Shown: positions 7,735-16,694, counted from the first letter of the stretch. The stretch is DNA of 64,000 nt from an uncultured Oscillospiraceae bacterium (GCA_902497145.1 CABVDR010000004.1:1-64000), one strand, 5' to 3'. Notes: a model not told the origin generated them from the sequence alone. Numbers and translations: made by a program.

Positions 7735-9312
7735 ATGTGTTCTATTATGGGATATTGCGGATCCGGACTGGATTACGAGACCTTCCGAAAATACTTTGAC
7801 AAAACCCTCTCCCGCGGCCCCGACGACACCCGCATCGTCGATACTGGCATGGGCCTGATGGGATTCCACCGTCTGGCTATCATGGATCCCCGGCCGGAGG
7901 GCATGCAGCCTTTTGCGCTGGACGGCAGCTATGTGGTGTGCAACGGCGAGATCTATGGCTTTGACGCCCTGCGCAAGAAGCTGGAGGGCAAGTATACCTT
8001 TGTCAGCGACTCCGACTGCGAGGTCCTGCTGCCCTTGTACCGGGAGTACGGCACCGATATGTTCCGCATGCTGGACGCAGAGTTTGCCTGCATTCTCTTT
8101 GATGCGGAGAGCGGCAGCTATGTGGCGGCCCGTGACCCTATCGGCATTCGTCCCCTGTACTATGGCCGGGACGAGAAGGGGGTCATGGCCTTTGCCAGTG
8201 AGCCCAAGAACCTGGTGGGTCTGGTGGACAAGATCGCTCCCTTCCCTCCGGGACACTACTATAAGGACGGCGTGTTTGTGCGTTACGCCGACATGACCCG
8301 GGTAGACCGGGTGGTATACGACGACCTGGACACCATCTGCCAGAACATCCGGAAGAAGCTGATTGCCGGTGTGGAGAAGCGGCTCATTGCCGACGCCAAG
8401 GTGGGCTTCCTTCTCAGCGGCGGACTGGACTCCTCCCTGGTATGCGCCATCGCCGCCAAGAAGAGCTCCAAGCCCATTCGTACCTTTGCTATTGGTATGG
8501 ATACCGACGCCATCGACCTGAAGTACGCCAGGGAGGTGGCCGACTACATCGGCAGTGACCACACCGAGGTCATCATCAGTCGGGACGATGTGATTGAGGC
8601 CCTGGAGCCGGTGGTTGCCCTGCTGGGTACCTACGACATCACCACCATCCGGGCCAGCATCGGCATGTATCTGGTATGCAAGGCCATCCATGAGCAGACC
8701 GACATCCGCGTGCTGCTCACCGGAGAAATCTCCGACGAGCTATTTGGTTATAAGTACACCGACTTTGCCCCCTCCGCCCAGGAGTTCCAGCGGGAGGCGG
8801 AAAAGCGCATCCGGGAGCTGCATATGTACGATGTGCTCCGGGCCGACCGGTGCATCTCGGTAAACTCTCTGGAGGCCCGGGTGCCCTTCGGAGATCTGGA
8901 CTTTGTTCACTACATCATGTCCATTGACCCGGAGAAGAAGCGCAACCACTACGGCAAGGGCAAGTACCTGCTGCGCCGGGCCTTTGAGGGGGACTACCTG
9001 CCCACCAACATTCTCTACCGGGAGAAGGCGGCCTTCTCCGACGCGGTGGGCCACTCCCTGGTCAACGACCTAAAGGATTACGCCGAGAGCTATTATACCC
9101 AGAAAGAGTTTGAGGAGAAGCGGAAGGCGTACACCTACGCCCAGCCCTTCACCAAGGAGTCCCTCCTCTATCGGGAACTGTTTGAGAAGTACTATCCCGG
9201 ACAGGCAGAGATGGTGGCCGGTTTCTGGATGCCCAACAAGAGCTGGGAGGGCTGCGACGTGGATGACCCCTCTGCTCGGGTGCTGTCCAACTACGGAGCC
9301 AGCGGACTGTAA
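7735..9312 (+). CDS. asnB: Asparagine synthetase B (glutamine-hydrolysing)
   Basis: The 525-residue protein starts Met-Cys, so that after Met removal Cys1 is the N-terminal nucleophile of a class II glutaminase domain (about 1-200). The C-terminal synthetase domain carries the PP-loop SGGLDSS near residue 230 and the GEISDELFGY block. It converts aspartate, glutamine and ATP to asparagine, glutamate, AMP and PPi. AAGGAGG is spaced 8 nt from the ATG at 7735. It lies 16 bp behind glnN and directly precedes purF. Confidence 0.93.
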   Translation: MCSIMGYCGSGLDYETFRKYFDKTLSRGPDDTRIVDTGMGLMGFHRLAIMDPRPEGMQPFALDGSYVVCNGEIYGFDALRKKLEGKYTFVSDSDCEVLLPLYREYGTDMFRMLDAEFACILFDAESGSYVAARDPIGIRPLYYGRDEKGVMAFASEPKNLVGLVDKIAPFPPGHYYKDGVFVRYADMTRVDRVVYDDLDTICQNIRKKLIAGVEKRLIADAKVGFLLSGGLDSSLVCAIAAKKSSKPIRTFAIGMDTDAIDLKYAREVADYIGSDHTEVIISRDDVIEALEPVVALLGTYDITTIRASIGMYLVCKAIHEQTDIRVLLTGEISDELFGYKYTDFAPSAQEFQREAEKRIRELHMYDVLRADRCISVNSLEARVPFGDLDFVHYIMSIDPEKKRNHYGKGKYLLRRAFEGDYLPTNILYREKAAFSDAVGHSLVNDLKDYAESYYTQKEFEEKRKAYTYAQPFTKESLLYRELFEKYYPGQAEMVAGFWMPNKSWEGCDVDDPSARVLSNYGASGL

Positions 9313-9325
9313 GAGGAGATATGGC

Positions 9326-10783
9326 ATGAAGGAGGAACAAAAGATGTGGAGTGAGCAGCGGCATCTCCATGAGGAGTGCGGTGTGTTTGGGATCTGCAGC
9401 CAAAAGCAGCAGGATGTGGCCAGTCTAACCTATTACGGCCTGTTTGCCCTGCAGCATCGGGGCCAGGAGAGCGCCGGCATCGTGGTCAACGATGAGGGGG
9501 TTTTTACCTCCTGCTGCGATGTGGGACTGGTCAGCGAGGTATTCCCGCCCCAGCGGCTTCATTCCCTGGGCCAGGGGAACATCTCCGTGGGCCATGTGCG
9601 TTACGCTACCACCGGTTCCGACCACAAGCGCAACGTACAGCCCATTGTGATCAACCACTTCAAGGGCCGCATGGCCCTGGCCCACAACGGAAACCTCACC
9701 AACTCCATGCCGCTGCGCCATGAGTTGGAGGAGCGGGGCTCCATCTTCCACACCACCACCGATTCCGAAGTCATTGCCTACCTGATCGTCCAGGAGCGGC
9801 TGCGCCAGCCCTCCATCGAGGCGGCGGTCTCCGCCGCCATGGACCGTCTGGAAGGGGCCTATTCCCTGGTTATTTCCTCCCCAGCTAAGCTTATCGCGGC
9901 CCGGGACCCTATGGGGTTCCGGCCGCTTTGCTTGGGAAAACGGGAGGACGGCAGCATTGTCTTTGCCTCGGAGTCCTGTGCCCTGGATGCGGTGGGGGCC
10001 AAGCTGATACGGGACCTGCTGCCGGGAGAGATCGTGGTGGCCGATGCCCAAGGGGTGCGGACCGACACAAGTCACTGTGGACGGACCGCGCCCCACCTTT
10101 GCGTGTTTGAGCTGATTTACTTTGCTCGCCCCGACTCGGTGATCCAGGGGTGCAGTGTGAGCCGGGCTCGAGAGCGGGCCGGGGCTTTCCTGGCTCAGGA
10201 GCACCCGGTGGAGGCGGATGTGGTCATCGGTGTGCCAGACTCTGGCCTGGATGCCGCCCTGGGCTACGCCAAGGCCTCCGGTATCCCCTACGCCATTGGC
10301 TTTACCAAAAACCGGTATGTAGGCCGCACCTTTATTGCGCCGACCCAGGCCATGCGGGAGGAGGGGGTCGACCTGAAGCTCAACCCGGTACGGGAGGCGG
10401 TAGAGGGCAAACGAGTGGTTCTCATTGACGACTCCATTGTCCGGGGCACCACCTGCCGGCGAACCATCGCCATGCTCCGCCGGGCGGGAGCCAGGGAGAT
10501 CCACATGCGGGTCAGTGCGCCGCCCTTTGTGGCACCCTGCTACTACGGTACCGACATTGACAGCGGAGACAACCTGATCGCCAACCATCACACCGTGGAG
10601 GAGATCGCCCAGATTATCGGGGTGGACTCCCTGGGCTACCTCAGCCTGGAGCACACCCGTGCCCTGGCAGGCAAAGAGATGGGGTTCTGTACCGCGTGCT
10701 TTGGCGGGGGCTATCCCACATCCATTCCCCAGAGCGGGGAGAAGGACCGTTTCGAGTATAAAATTCCCCGCAAGCCGCAATAA
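9326..10783 (+). CDS. purF: Amidophosphoribosyltransferase
   Basis: This 485-residue enzyme catalyses the first committed step of purine synthesis, moving the glutamine amide to PRPP. The ECGVFGI motif carries the nucleophilic Cys exposed after propeptide removal; the PRPP-binding loop is VVLIDDSIVRGTTCRR. Cys residues at FELIYFARP (CVFEL), GTTC and FCTAC fit the 4Fe-4S ligand set of Bacillus-type PurF. ATG 9326 is preceded by GAGGAG with 7-nt spacing; ATG 9344 with its own GGAGG is an alternative. Finding purF and pyrG in a glutamine synthetase operon, away from other purine genes, ties them to glutamine supply. Confidence 0.94.
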   Translation: MKEEQKMWSEQRHLHEECGVFGICSQKQQDVASLTYYGLFALQHRGQESAGIVVNDEGVFTSCCDVGLVSEVFPPQRLHSLGQGNISVGHVRYATTGSDHKRNVQPIVINHFKGRMALAHNGNLTNSMPLRHELEERGSIFHTTTDSEVIAYLIVQERLRQPSIEAAVSAAMDRLEGAYSLVISSPAKLIAARDPMGFRPLCLGKREDGSIVFASESCALDAVGAKLIRDLLPGEIVVADAQGVRTDTSHCGRTAPHLCVFELIYFARPDSVIQGCSVSRARERAGAFLAQEHPVEADVVIGVPDSGLDAALGYAKASGIPYAIGFTKNRYVGRTFIAPTQAMREEGVDLKLNPVREAVEGKRVVLIDDSIVRGTTCRRTIAMLRRAGAREIHMRVSAPPFVAPCYYGTDIDSGDNLIANHHTVEEIAQIIGVDSLGYLSLEHTRALAGKEMGFCTACFGGGYPTSIPQSGEKDRFEYKIPRKPQ

Positions 10784-10801
10784 CAGGCTGGGGAAGGAAA
10801 C

Positions 10802-12427
10802 ATGGAGGGCTGTTTTGTGAAATATATTTTTGTGACCGGCGGCGTGGTGTCTGGACTGGGAAAAGGAATTACCGCCGCCTCTCTGGGCCGTCTGCTGAAG
10901 GCCAGAGGGCTGAAGGTGGCCGCCCAAAAGCTGGATCCCTATATCAATGTGGACCCGGGGACCATGAGTCCCTACCAGCACGGGGAAGTGTTCGTCACGG
11001 AAGACGGGGCGGAGACCGACCTGGATCTGGGCCACTACGAGCGTTTTATTGACGAGGATCTGAACCAGTTTTCCAACCTGACCACCGGAAAAGTTTACTC
11101 CAATGTGATCGCTAAGGAGCGCCGGGGGGAGTATCTGGGTAAGACAGTACAGACCATCCCCCACATTACCGACGAAATTAAGCGCTTCATTTACTCGGTG
11201 GGTGAAAAGACTGCTGCCGATGTAGTCATAACTGAAATTGGCGGCACCACCGGCGACATGGAGAGCCAGCCTTTCCTGGAGGCCATCCGCCAGGTGGGCC
11301 GGGAGGTAGGCCGGGGCAACGCCCTGTATATCCACGTCACCTTGGTGCCCTACCTGCGGGCTTCCGGGGAGCACAAGTCCAAGCCCACCCAGCACTCGGT
11401 GAAGGAACTGCAGGGCTTTGGCATTTCCCCGGACATCATTGTTCTGCGCTGCGATGAGCCCATCACTGACCAGGGCGTTTTTGAGAAGATCGCCGGCTTC
11501 TGTGGTGTGCGGCCGGACTGCGTCATTGAGAACGTGACTCTGCCCACCTTGTATGAGGCACCTCTGATGCTGGAGGCCGCCAACTTCTCCGGGGTCGTGT
11601 GCCGAGAGCTGGGCCTGGAGACTCCGCCGCCCGACCTGCGGGAGTGGCGTGACATGGTGGAGCGGATCCGGAAGCAGAGCCACTGCGTCACCATCGGCCT
11701 GGTGGGCAAGTATGTGCAGCTCCACGACGCATACCTGTCGGTGGCGGAGGCTCTGCGCCACGCTGGCTACGCCCTGGACAGCCGGGTGGATATCCAGTGG
11801 ATCGACTCAGAGAGCCTGACCGAGGAGAACTACCACCAGGTTCTGGAAGGACTGGACGGGATCCTGGTGCCCGGCGGCTTCGGCAGCCGAGGCATTGAGG
11901 GCATGGTACTGGCCGCCCAGTATGCCCGGGAGGCGAAGGTCCCCTATCTGGGCATCTGCCTGGGCATGCAGATCGCGGTGATGGAGTTTGCCCGCCATGT
12001 GGCCGGTCTGGCTCAGGCCAACTCCCGGGAATTTGACCCGGAGTGTCTCTATAAGGTTATTGACTTCATGCCCGGACAGAACGACGAGATCGATAAGGGC
12101 GGCACTCTGCGTCTGGGCAGCTACCCCTGCGCGGTGCAGCCCAACACCCAGCTTGCCCAGTGCTACGGAGCGGACCTGATTCAGGAGCGCCACCGCCACC
12201 GCTATGAGTTTAACAACCGCTACCGTCCGGAACTGGAGGCGGCGGGGATGGTGCTCAGCGGGCAGTCTCCTGACGGACGCCTTGTGGAGGCGGTGGAGCT
12301 GAAGGACCACCCCTTCTTTGTAGGCGTCCAGTTCCACCCCGAGTTCAAGAGCCGTCCCAACCGTCCCCACCCCCTGTTCCGGGGCTTTGTGGCGGCGGCT
12401 GGCAGCAAGAGCCAGAAAGCAGAATAA
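10802..12427 (+). CDS. pyrG: CTP synthase
   Basis: The 541-residue protein aminates UTP to CTP with glutamine. The N-terminal synthetase domain begins KYIFVTGGVVSGLGKG, a P-loop typical of PyrG, and contains DPYINVDPGTMSPYQHGEVFVTEDGAE; the C-terminal class I glutaminase domain has GGFGSRG, the nucleophile block GICLGMQ and the HPEFKSRP histidine/glutamate. ATG 10802 has GGAAGGA upstream; GTG 10817 would remove five residues and matches typical PyrG N-termini, so either is possible. It is the last gene of the glnN operon and is followed by a bidirectional terminator. Confidence 0.95.
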   Translation: MEGCFVKYIFVTGGVVSGLGKGITAASLGRLLKARGLKVAAQKLDPYINVDPGTMSPYQHGEVFVTEDGAETDLDLGHYERFIDEDLNQFSNLTTGKVYSNVIAKERRGEYLGKTVQTIPHITDEIKRFIYSVGEKTAADVVITEIGGTTGDMESQPFLEAIRQVGREVGRGNALYIHVTLVPYLRASGEHKSKPTQHSVKELQGFGISPDIIVLRCDEPITDQGVFEKIAGFCGVRPDCVIENVTLPTLYEAPLMLEAANFSGVVCRELGLETPPPDLREWRDMVERIRKQSHCVTIGLVGKYVQLHDAYLSVAEALRHAGYALDSRVDIQWIDSESLTEENYHQVLEGLDGILVPGGFGSRGIEGMVLAAQYAREAKVPYLGICLGMQIAVMEFARHVAGLAQANSREFDPECLYKVIDFMPGQNDEIDKGGTLRLGSYPCAVQPNTQLAQCYGADLIQERHRHRYEFNNRYRPELEAAGMVLSGQSPDGRLVEAVELKDHPFFVGVQFHPEFKSRPNRPHPLFRGFVAAAGSKSQKAE

Positions 12428-12462
12428 AAAATGTCCGCTCCCACTGGGAGCGGACATTTTTT
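12426..12462. terminator. Bidirectional intrinsic terminator between pyrG and uppP
   Basis: An 11-bp stem TGTCCGCTCCC/GGGAGCGGACA with a 3-nt loop is flanked by six A and six T, so it terminates both convergent transcripts. Confidence 0.92.
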
Positions 12463-12475
12463 ATGGAGACAGAGG

Positions 12476-13327
12476 TTAGCCCATCAGCGCCCGGATGCCG
12501 AAGAACAGCAGAACCAGAATACCCAGGACGATGCGGTACCAGCCAAAGGGCTTGAAATCGTGCTTTTTCACAAAATCCATGAGGAAGCGGATGCACAGCA
12601 GAGAGACCACAAAGGAGACCACAAAGCCCACCAGCAGGATGGCGGCCTCCTCGCCAGTGAACAAGGCTTGACCGGTGGAGATCTTCTCGGCAAAGAACTT
12701 GCCCAGCTTCAGGATGCTCACGCCCACCATGGTGGGGATGGCCAGGAAGAAGGAGAACTCCGCGGCCACCGGGCGGGCACAGCCCAAGATAATGGCGCCC
12801 AGAATGGTGGCACCGGAGCGGGAGGTACCGGGAATAATGGACAGGGTCTGAAACAGGCCAATATAAAGGGCAGTCTGCCAGGTGAGATCGCTGGTACGAC
12901 GGATAGCAGGGGTGCGGCGGCGATCCTCGATGATAAGGAAGCCCACGCCGTAGATGATCAGGGCGGCGGCCACCACCCAGGGGTTCATCAGATGCTCATC
13001 CATCCAGTCGTTGAGGGGCAGGCCCACCACGGCGGAGGGGATGCAGGCCAGCACTACCAAGGCCCACAGGTTCCAGGTCTGCCGCTTCTGGTGGGCATTT
13101 TTTCGGGGGGAGAAGGGGTTGAGCTTATGGAAGAACAGCACCAGCACTGCCAGAATGGCGCCCAGCTGGATCACGTACCGGTACATATCCATAAACTCGG
13201 TGGTGACATTCAGTTTAATGAATTCATCCACCAAAATCAGGTGGCCGGTGGAGCTGATAGGCAGCCACTCGGTGATGCCCTCCACCACGCCCAGGAAGAA
13301 GGACTTTAACAGCTCAAGAATCAACAT
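12476..13327 (-). CDS. uppP: Undecaprenyl-diphosphatase
   Basis: A 283-residue polytopic membrane protein of the UppP/BacA family, which dephosphorylates undecaprenyl pyrophosphate to recycle the cell-wall lipid carrier and can confer bacitracin tolerance. Signature blocks are VVEGITEWLPISSTGHLIL near the N-terminus, with the catalytic glutamates and Ser-Thr-Gly-His, and the second motif PGTSRSGATI near the middle. ATG 13327 is preferred over the upstream TTG 13333 on spacing to AAAGGA. It is monocistronic. Confidence 0.93.
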   Translation of the reverse strand: MLILELLKSFFLGVVEGITEWLPISSTGHLILVDEFIKLNVTTEFMDMYRYVIQLGAILAVLVLFFHKLNPFSPRKNAHQKRQTWNLWALVVLACIPSAVVGLPLNDWMDEHLMNPWVVAAALIIYGVGFLIIEDRRRTPAIRRTSDLTWQTALYIGLFQTLSIIPGTSRSGATILGAIILGCARPVAAEFSFFLAIPTMVGVSILKLGKFFAEKISTGQALFTGEEAAILLVGFVVSFVVSLLCIRFLMDFVKKHDFKPFGWYRIVLGILVLLFFGIRALMG

Positions 13328-13522
13328 AAGCAAAATTCCTTTCCGACGTGTGTCGTTCTTGCTGTGTCTGCTTGAAACACATTAACCGAGTGCAAAGTAT
13401 AACACGGGAAGGGGAAAGAAACAAGGTCAAATTCGCTGTTCTTTCCTTAAAAATTCTATAAAAAACAAGAAAGAGCGGCATCCATGGGGATATTACAAAT
13501 GACAACCAAAAAATAAAAATAG

Positions 13523-13584
13523 TTGACAATACGGCTGAGACGGATTACACTCTAATGTAAACTGAACAAACTAAAAAGTTTACA
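13523..13584 (+). promoter_or_regulatory. bioB promoter with overlapping BirA-type operator
   Basis: TTGACA (13523-13528) and TACACT (13546-13551) are spaced 17 bp. TGTAAAC (13556-13562) and GTTTACA (13578-13584) form an inverted repeat with a 15-bp spacer, matching the Firmicute biotin repressor box. It begins at the predicted transcription start, so BirA loaded with biotinyl-AMP would block initiation. Confidence 0.8.
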
Positions 13585-13602
13585 AATAGGAGGAACAGAG
13601 CC

Positions 13603-14571
13603 ATGGGGATTGTGGAAGAACTGAAACAGAAGGTGCTGGGTGGGGGAGAAGTGACTCGGGAGGAGGCGCTGGAGCTGGTGGAGGCCCCTCTGGAGGAATT
13701 GGCCCAGGCGGCGGACCAGCTGCGGGAGCACTTCTGCGGCGACCGGTTTGATCTGTGTACCATTGTCAACGGCAAATGCGGCAAGTGCTCGGAGGACTGC
13801 AAATACTGTGCCCAAAGTGCTCACTACCACACCAACCTGGAAGAGAGTTATCCCCTTCTCTCCACGGAGGAGCTGGTGAAGGGTGCGGCAGAGAACAAGC
13901 GCCAAGGGGTACTGCGTTACTCCATCGTTACCTCGGGCCGCAAGTTGTCTGACCGGGAGGTGGACCAGGTTTGCGAAAGCATCCGGGCCATCCGGGAGCA
14001 GGTTGGCATTGAGGTGTGTGTCTCCTTCGGCCTGCTGGGGGAGGAGGCGTTTCGGAAGCTGAAGGAGGCGGGAGCCTCCCGGGTCCACTGCAACCTGGAA
14101 TCCTCCCGGCGCTACTTTCCCCAGGTGTGTACCACCCATACTTATGACGAGAAGATCCAAACCATGCAGGCGGCTCAGCGGGCGGGACTGTCTGTCTGCT
14201 CCGGTGGGATCATCGGCCTGGGGGAAACCATGGAGGACCGCATCGACATGGTGCTCACAGCTCGACAGCTGGGGGTGAAGTCGGTGCCAGTCAATCTGCT
14301 CAACCCCATCCCCGGAACCCCCTATGAGCACAACCCTGTTCTCACCGAGGATGAGCTGCGCCGGGTGGTGGCCATCTTCCGCTTCCTCATTCCCGACGGA
14401 AACATCCGCCTAGCGGGCGGCCGTGGGCTGTTGGAGGATAAGGGAGCCCGCTGTTTCCGCTCCGGGTCCAACGCGGCCATCTCCGGAGATATGCTGACCA
14501 CCTCCGGCATTACGGTGCAGCGGGACCAGGAGATGCTGAACGAGCTGGGATATCAGGTTCGACTGGTGTAA
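13603..14571 (+). CDS. bioB: Biotin synthase
   Basis: This 322-residue radical-SAM enzyme inserts sulfur into dethiobiotin. The cluster motif CSEDCKYC is inside NGKCGKCSEDCKYCAQSAHY, and further Cys residues at IEVCVSFG, VHCNLES and SVCSGG together with NIRLAGGR match the [2Fe-2S] cluster ligands. No other biotin synthesis gene is nearby, so it may act on imported dethiobiotin or with distant genes. AGGAGG precedes the ATG. Its stop lies 3 bp from the stop of the convergent gene with no terminator in between. Confidence 0.94.
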   Translation: MGIVEELKQKVLGGGEVTREEALELVEAPLEELAQAADQLREHFCGDRFDLCTIVNGKCGKCSEDCKYCAQSAHYHTNLEESYPLLSTEELVKGAAENKRQGVLRYSIVTSGRKLSDREVDQVCESIRAIREQVGIEVCVSFGLLGEEAFRKLKEAGASRVHCNLESSRRYFPQVCTTHTYDEKIQTMQAAQRAGLSVCSGGIIGLGETMEDRIDMVLTARQLGVKSVPVNLLNPIPGTPYEHNPVLTEDELRRVVAIFRFLIPDGNIRLAGGRGLLEDKGARCFRSGSNAAISGDMLTTSGITVQRDQEMLNELGYQVRLV

Positions 14572-14574
14572 CCC

Positions 14575-15423
14575 TCAGGAGGGGTACTCATACTCAAAAG
14601 AAGCCTGACGGCTCTCACCTGCCCAGAGAAGGCGGCCACCGTCGTAGAGCTGGTACCGGGCGTGGCAGGACAGATTTTCTCGGACGGTACGGGACATATT
14701 TCCCTGCCTGGGCGCTTGCAGAGGCTGTCCCGGGGCAGATAAAAGTTCTGCAGTAAGAAGCATACTATGTTGCTGGATACAGATTTTCCCCCGCTGAACG
14801 GATAAAATCCTTGCTCCATAGTATGTGGCAAGGATCATCGTTTTGCCGGAAATAGACAGCGCGGCAATGACACCTGGAAAGGAAACCGGCCCGAAGGGAA
14901 TGTCCGCAGCCGAAAGCATCAGACACCCATCCGGAAACAGGCATTGGGTCCACAGGTAGCGCCGGGGGAAGGAGCGGCCCTGGTCCCCTTCAATGTAGCC
15001 CAGGTCATGATCAAAGTGATAAAGACGGTCGTTGACCTGAAGCTGACCGGTCACTTGGTGGCGCATACTAAACACTCGGTGGCGGCACTCCAGAAAGGGG
15101 AGAAAGCGGAAAGGACCCATAATGTCTCTCGGGAGCGGAGCGGGTGGCCCGAAGTGAAGCTGCCCCACGGCCCGGCACTGCTCCGATTGCAGATCCAGCA
15201 CAATGCCCTTCGGAGAAAACCGGCTTGCTCCGACCTTAGCCCACGGGCTGCCCCAGCGAATTTCTCCCTTGTCTGGAAACGGAATATTCCAGTGGTCCTG
15301 CTCCTCCACAACTTGCAAAGAGCAGGTGGATCTGCCCTGATGAGTGTGAACAGCGGGAATAAGTGCCAAGGTCTGCGTTGAGGATTGACATTTAAAATAC
15401 CAACCGCGGAAATGGTTCCCCAT
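14575..15423 (-). CDS. Tocopherol cyclase-like protein
   Basis: The 282-residue protein resembles the bacterial proteins annotated as tocopherol cyclase family (Pfam tocopherol_cycl), recognisable from the opening GNHFRGWYFKCQ, LALIPAVH, the block YIEGDQGRSFPRRYLWTQC and later FPGVIAALSISGK. In Clostridia these proteins are not thought to make tocopherol and their reaction is unknown; a lipid- or carotenoid-hydratase-like beta-barrel role is only a guess. SD GGGAGG at 15430-15435 supports the ATG at 15423. It converges on bioB with a 3-bp gap. Confidence 0.7.
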   Translation of the reverse strand: MGNHFRGWYFKCQSSTQTLALIPAVHTHQGRSTCSLQVVEEQDHWNIPFPDKGEIRWGSPWAKVGASRFSPKGIVLDLQSEQCRAVGQLHFGPPAPLPRDIMGPFRFLPFLECRHRVFSMRHQVTGQLQVNDRLYHFDHDLGYIEGDQGRSFPRRYLWTQCLFPDGCLMLSAADIPFGPVSFPGVIAALSISGKTMILATYYGARILSVQRGKICIQQHSMLLTAELLSAPGQPLQAPRQGNMSRTVRENLSCHARYQLYDGGRLLWAGESRQASFEYEYPS

Positions 15424-15448
15424 GGATGACCTCCCAATCAGAATTTAT

Positions 15449-15480
15449 GCCCTCTCCCAATTCCAGGAGAGGGCATTTTT
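15449..15480 (+). terminator. Intrinsic terminator reading rightwards, behind the antisense gene
   Basis: GCCCTCTCC (15449-15457) pairs with GGAGAGGGC (15466-15474) and is followed by ATTTTTATC. Only rightward transcription coming from bioB would use it as a terminator; for the leftward gene it is just a leader hairpin upstream of its SD. Confidence 0.7.
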
Positions 15481-15544
15481 ATCATTTCTCGAAAAAGAAA
15501 GGTTATTCCCAGGCTTGGAAAGATTTGTTCCTTGAAAGCGGACC

Positions 15545-15602
15545 TTGACACTGATGAGGGAATGAATATAATAAGTATAGTTATAATAAGAATGCTTATT
15601 AT
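15545..15602 (+). promoter_or_regulatory. Consensus sigma-A promoter with palindromic operator of the marR gene
   Basis: TTGACA (15545-15550) and TATAAT (15567-15572), both perfect, are spaced 16 bp. A perfect inverted repeat ATAATAAG-AATG-CTTATTAT (15583-15602) lies just after the predicted start and ends before the SD GGAGG, as expected for autorepression by a MarR dimer. Confidence 0.82.
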
Positions 15603-15615
15603 GGAGGCGCACAGA

Positions 15616-16050
15616 ATGAAATCCCTGCACTATCTGCTGATGAAAACCCATAGCAATGTTAACCGCTGGATTCAGAGCCAGGCGGCGGCGTTAGGGTTGT
15701 CTCCCGGGCAGCCCAAGATTTTGGAGTGCCTCATGGCCCGGGGCGAGTGCAACCAGAAGACCATCGCTGCCGACTGTGAGATCGAGCAGGCTACGGTGGG
15801 CTCCATCCTCTCCCGCATGGAGCGGGACGGACTGGTCTGCCGCACCCAACGAGAGGGTAACCGCCGCTCTCTCTATGTCTCTCTTACCCCCCGGGGGCGG
15901 CAGCTGGGGGAGAAGATGCAGGCGGTGTTTCAGCAGGCAGACAGTATGGCCTGTGCTCAGCTGACGCCGGAACAGCAGACTCAGTTGAAAAGCCTGCTGG
16001 AGACTGTGCTGAACTCGGTTGTGCCGGAGCGAAAGGGGGAGCCGGTATGA
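15616..16050 (+). CDS. MarR-family transcriptional regulator
   Basis: A 144-residue winged-helix protein: helical N-terminus (MKSLHYLLMKTHSNVNRWIQ), recognition helix region CNQKTIAADCEIEQATVGSILSRMERDGLV and wing RTQREGNRRSLYVSLTPRG. The ATG at 15616 has GGAGG 8 nt upstream and begins after the palindromic operator; longer in-frame starts would run through the promoter. The stop overlaps the start of the YczE-like membrane protein gene (ATGA), so it probably represses itself and that gene. Confidence 0.88.
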   Translation: MKSLHYLLMKTHSNVNRWIQSQAAALGLSPGQPKILECLMARGECNQKTIAADCEIEQATVGSILSRMERDGLVCRTQREGNRRSLYVSLTPRGRQLGEKMQAVFQQADSMACAQLTPEQQTQLKSLLETVLNSVVPERKGEPV

Positions 16051-16694
16051 AGACCCGTGTCTTGGGACAGGTCAAGCGCTATGTGCTGCTGTGTGTCGGG
16101 CTGACCATCATGGCCTTTGGCGTGGCCTTTTCTATCAAAGCGGGGCTGGGCACCTCGCCCATCTCCAGTCTGCCCTATGTGCTTAGTCTGCTGACGCCCC
16201 TCACGGTAGGTACTGCCACCACTGCCATGCATGTGGCTTTGATCTGCCTGCAAATTTTGATGCTGCGCCGAAAATATGATCCCATCCAGCTCATGCAGCT
16301 GCCGGCGGCACTGATTTTCGGGGCTCTCACCGACTTCAGTGTGTGGGCCCTCCAGAGGGTATCCGCCTCCTCCTACCCTATGCAGTGGGTACTGTGTGTG
16401 GTAGGGATCCTGTTGGTGGGTGTGGGGGTCAGCTTTGAGGTGACCGCCAACGTGGTCACCCTGGCTGGCGAAGGGATGGTCCTGGCCCTGTGCAAGGCCT
16501 TTCCCTTAAAATTTGCCAACACGAAGGTGGGCTTTGATGTAACCCTGGTGGTCATCGCCAGCACCCTGTCCCTTCTCTTCCTGGGGCAGTTGGAAGGAGT
16601 GCGGGAGGGCACCGTGGCGGCGGCTCTCTGCGTGGGCGTGGTGGCCAAGCAGGTCAACCGCCCCATGGCAGCCTTTGCCGAGCGGTATCTGTAA
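16047..16694 (+). CDS. YczE/YyaS/YitT-family membrane protein
   Basis: A 215-residue polytopic protein with about five or six hydrophobic segments and the family features GLTIMAFGVAFSIKAGLGTSPISSLPYVLS and LVGVGVSFEVTANVVTLAGEG. Members are integral membrane proteins of unknown transport function. It is translationally coupled to the MarR regulator by a 4-bp overlap, which suggests that it is the regulated efflux or export partner. Confidence 0.8.
   Translation: MKTRVLGQVKRYVLLCVGLTIMAFGVAFSIKAGLGTSPISSLPYVLSLLTPLTVGTATTAMHVALICLQILMLRRKYDPIQLMQLPAALIFGALTDFSVWALQRVSASSYPMQWVLCVVGILLVGVGVSFEVTANVVTLAGEGMVLALCKAFPLKFANTKVGFDVTLVVIASTLSLLFLGQLEGVREGTVAAALCVGVVAKQVNRPMAAFAERYL

Noticed and set aside
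9425..11761. 778-codon minus-strand frame opposite purF and pyrG
   Set aside because: It crosses two well-identified plus-strand enzymes and shows no family similarity or translation signal.
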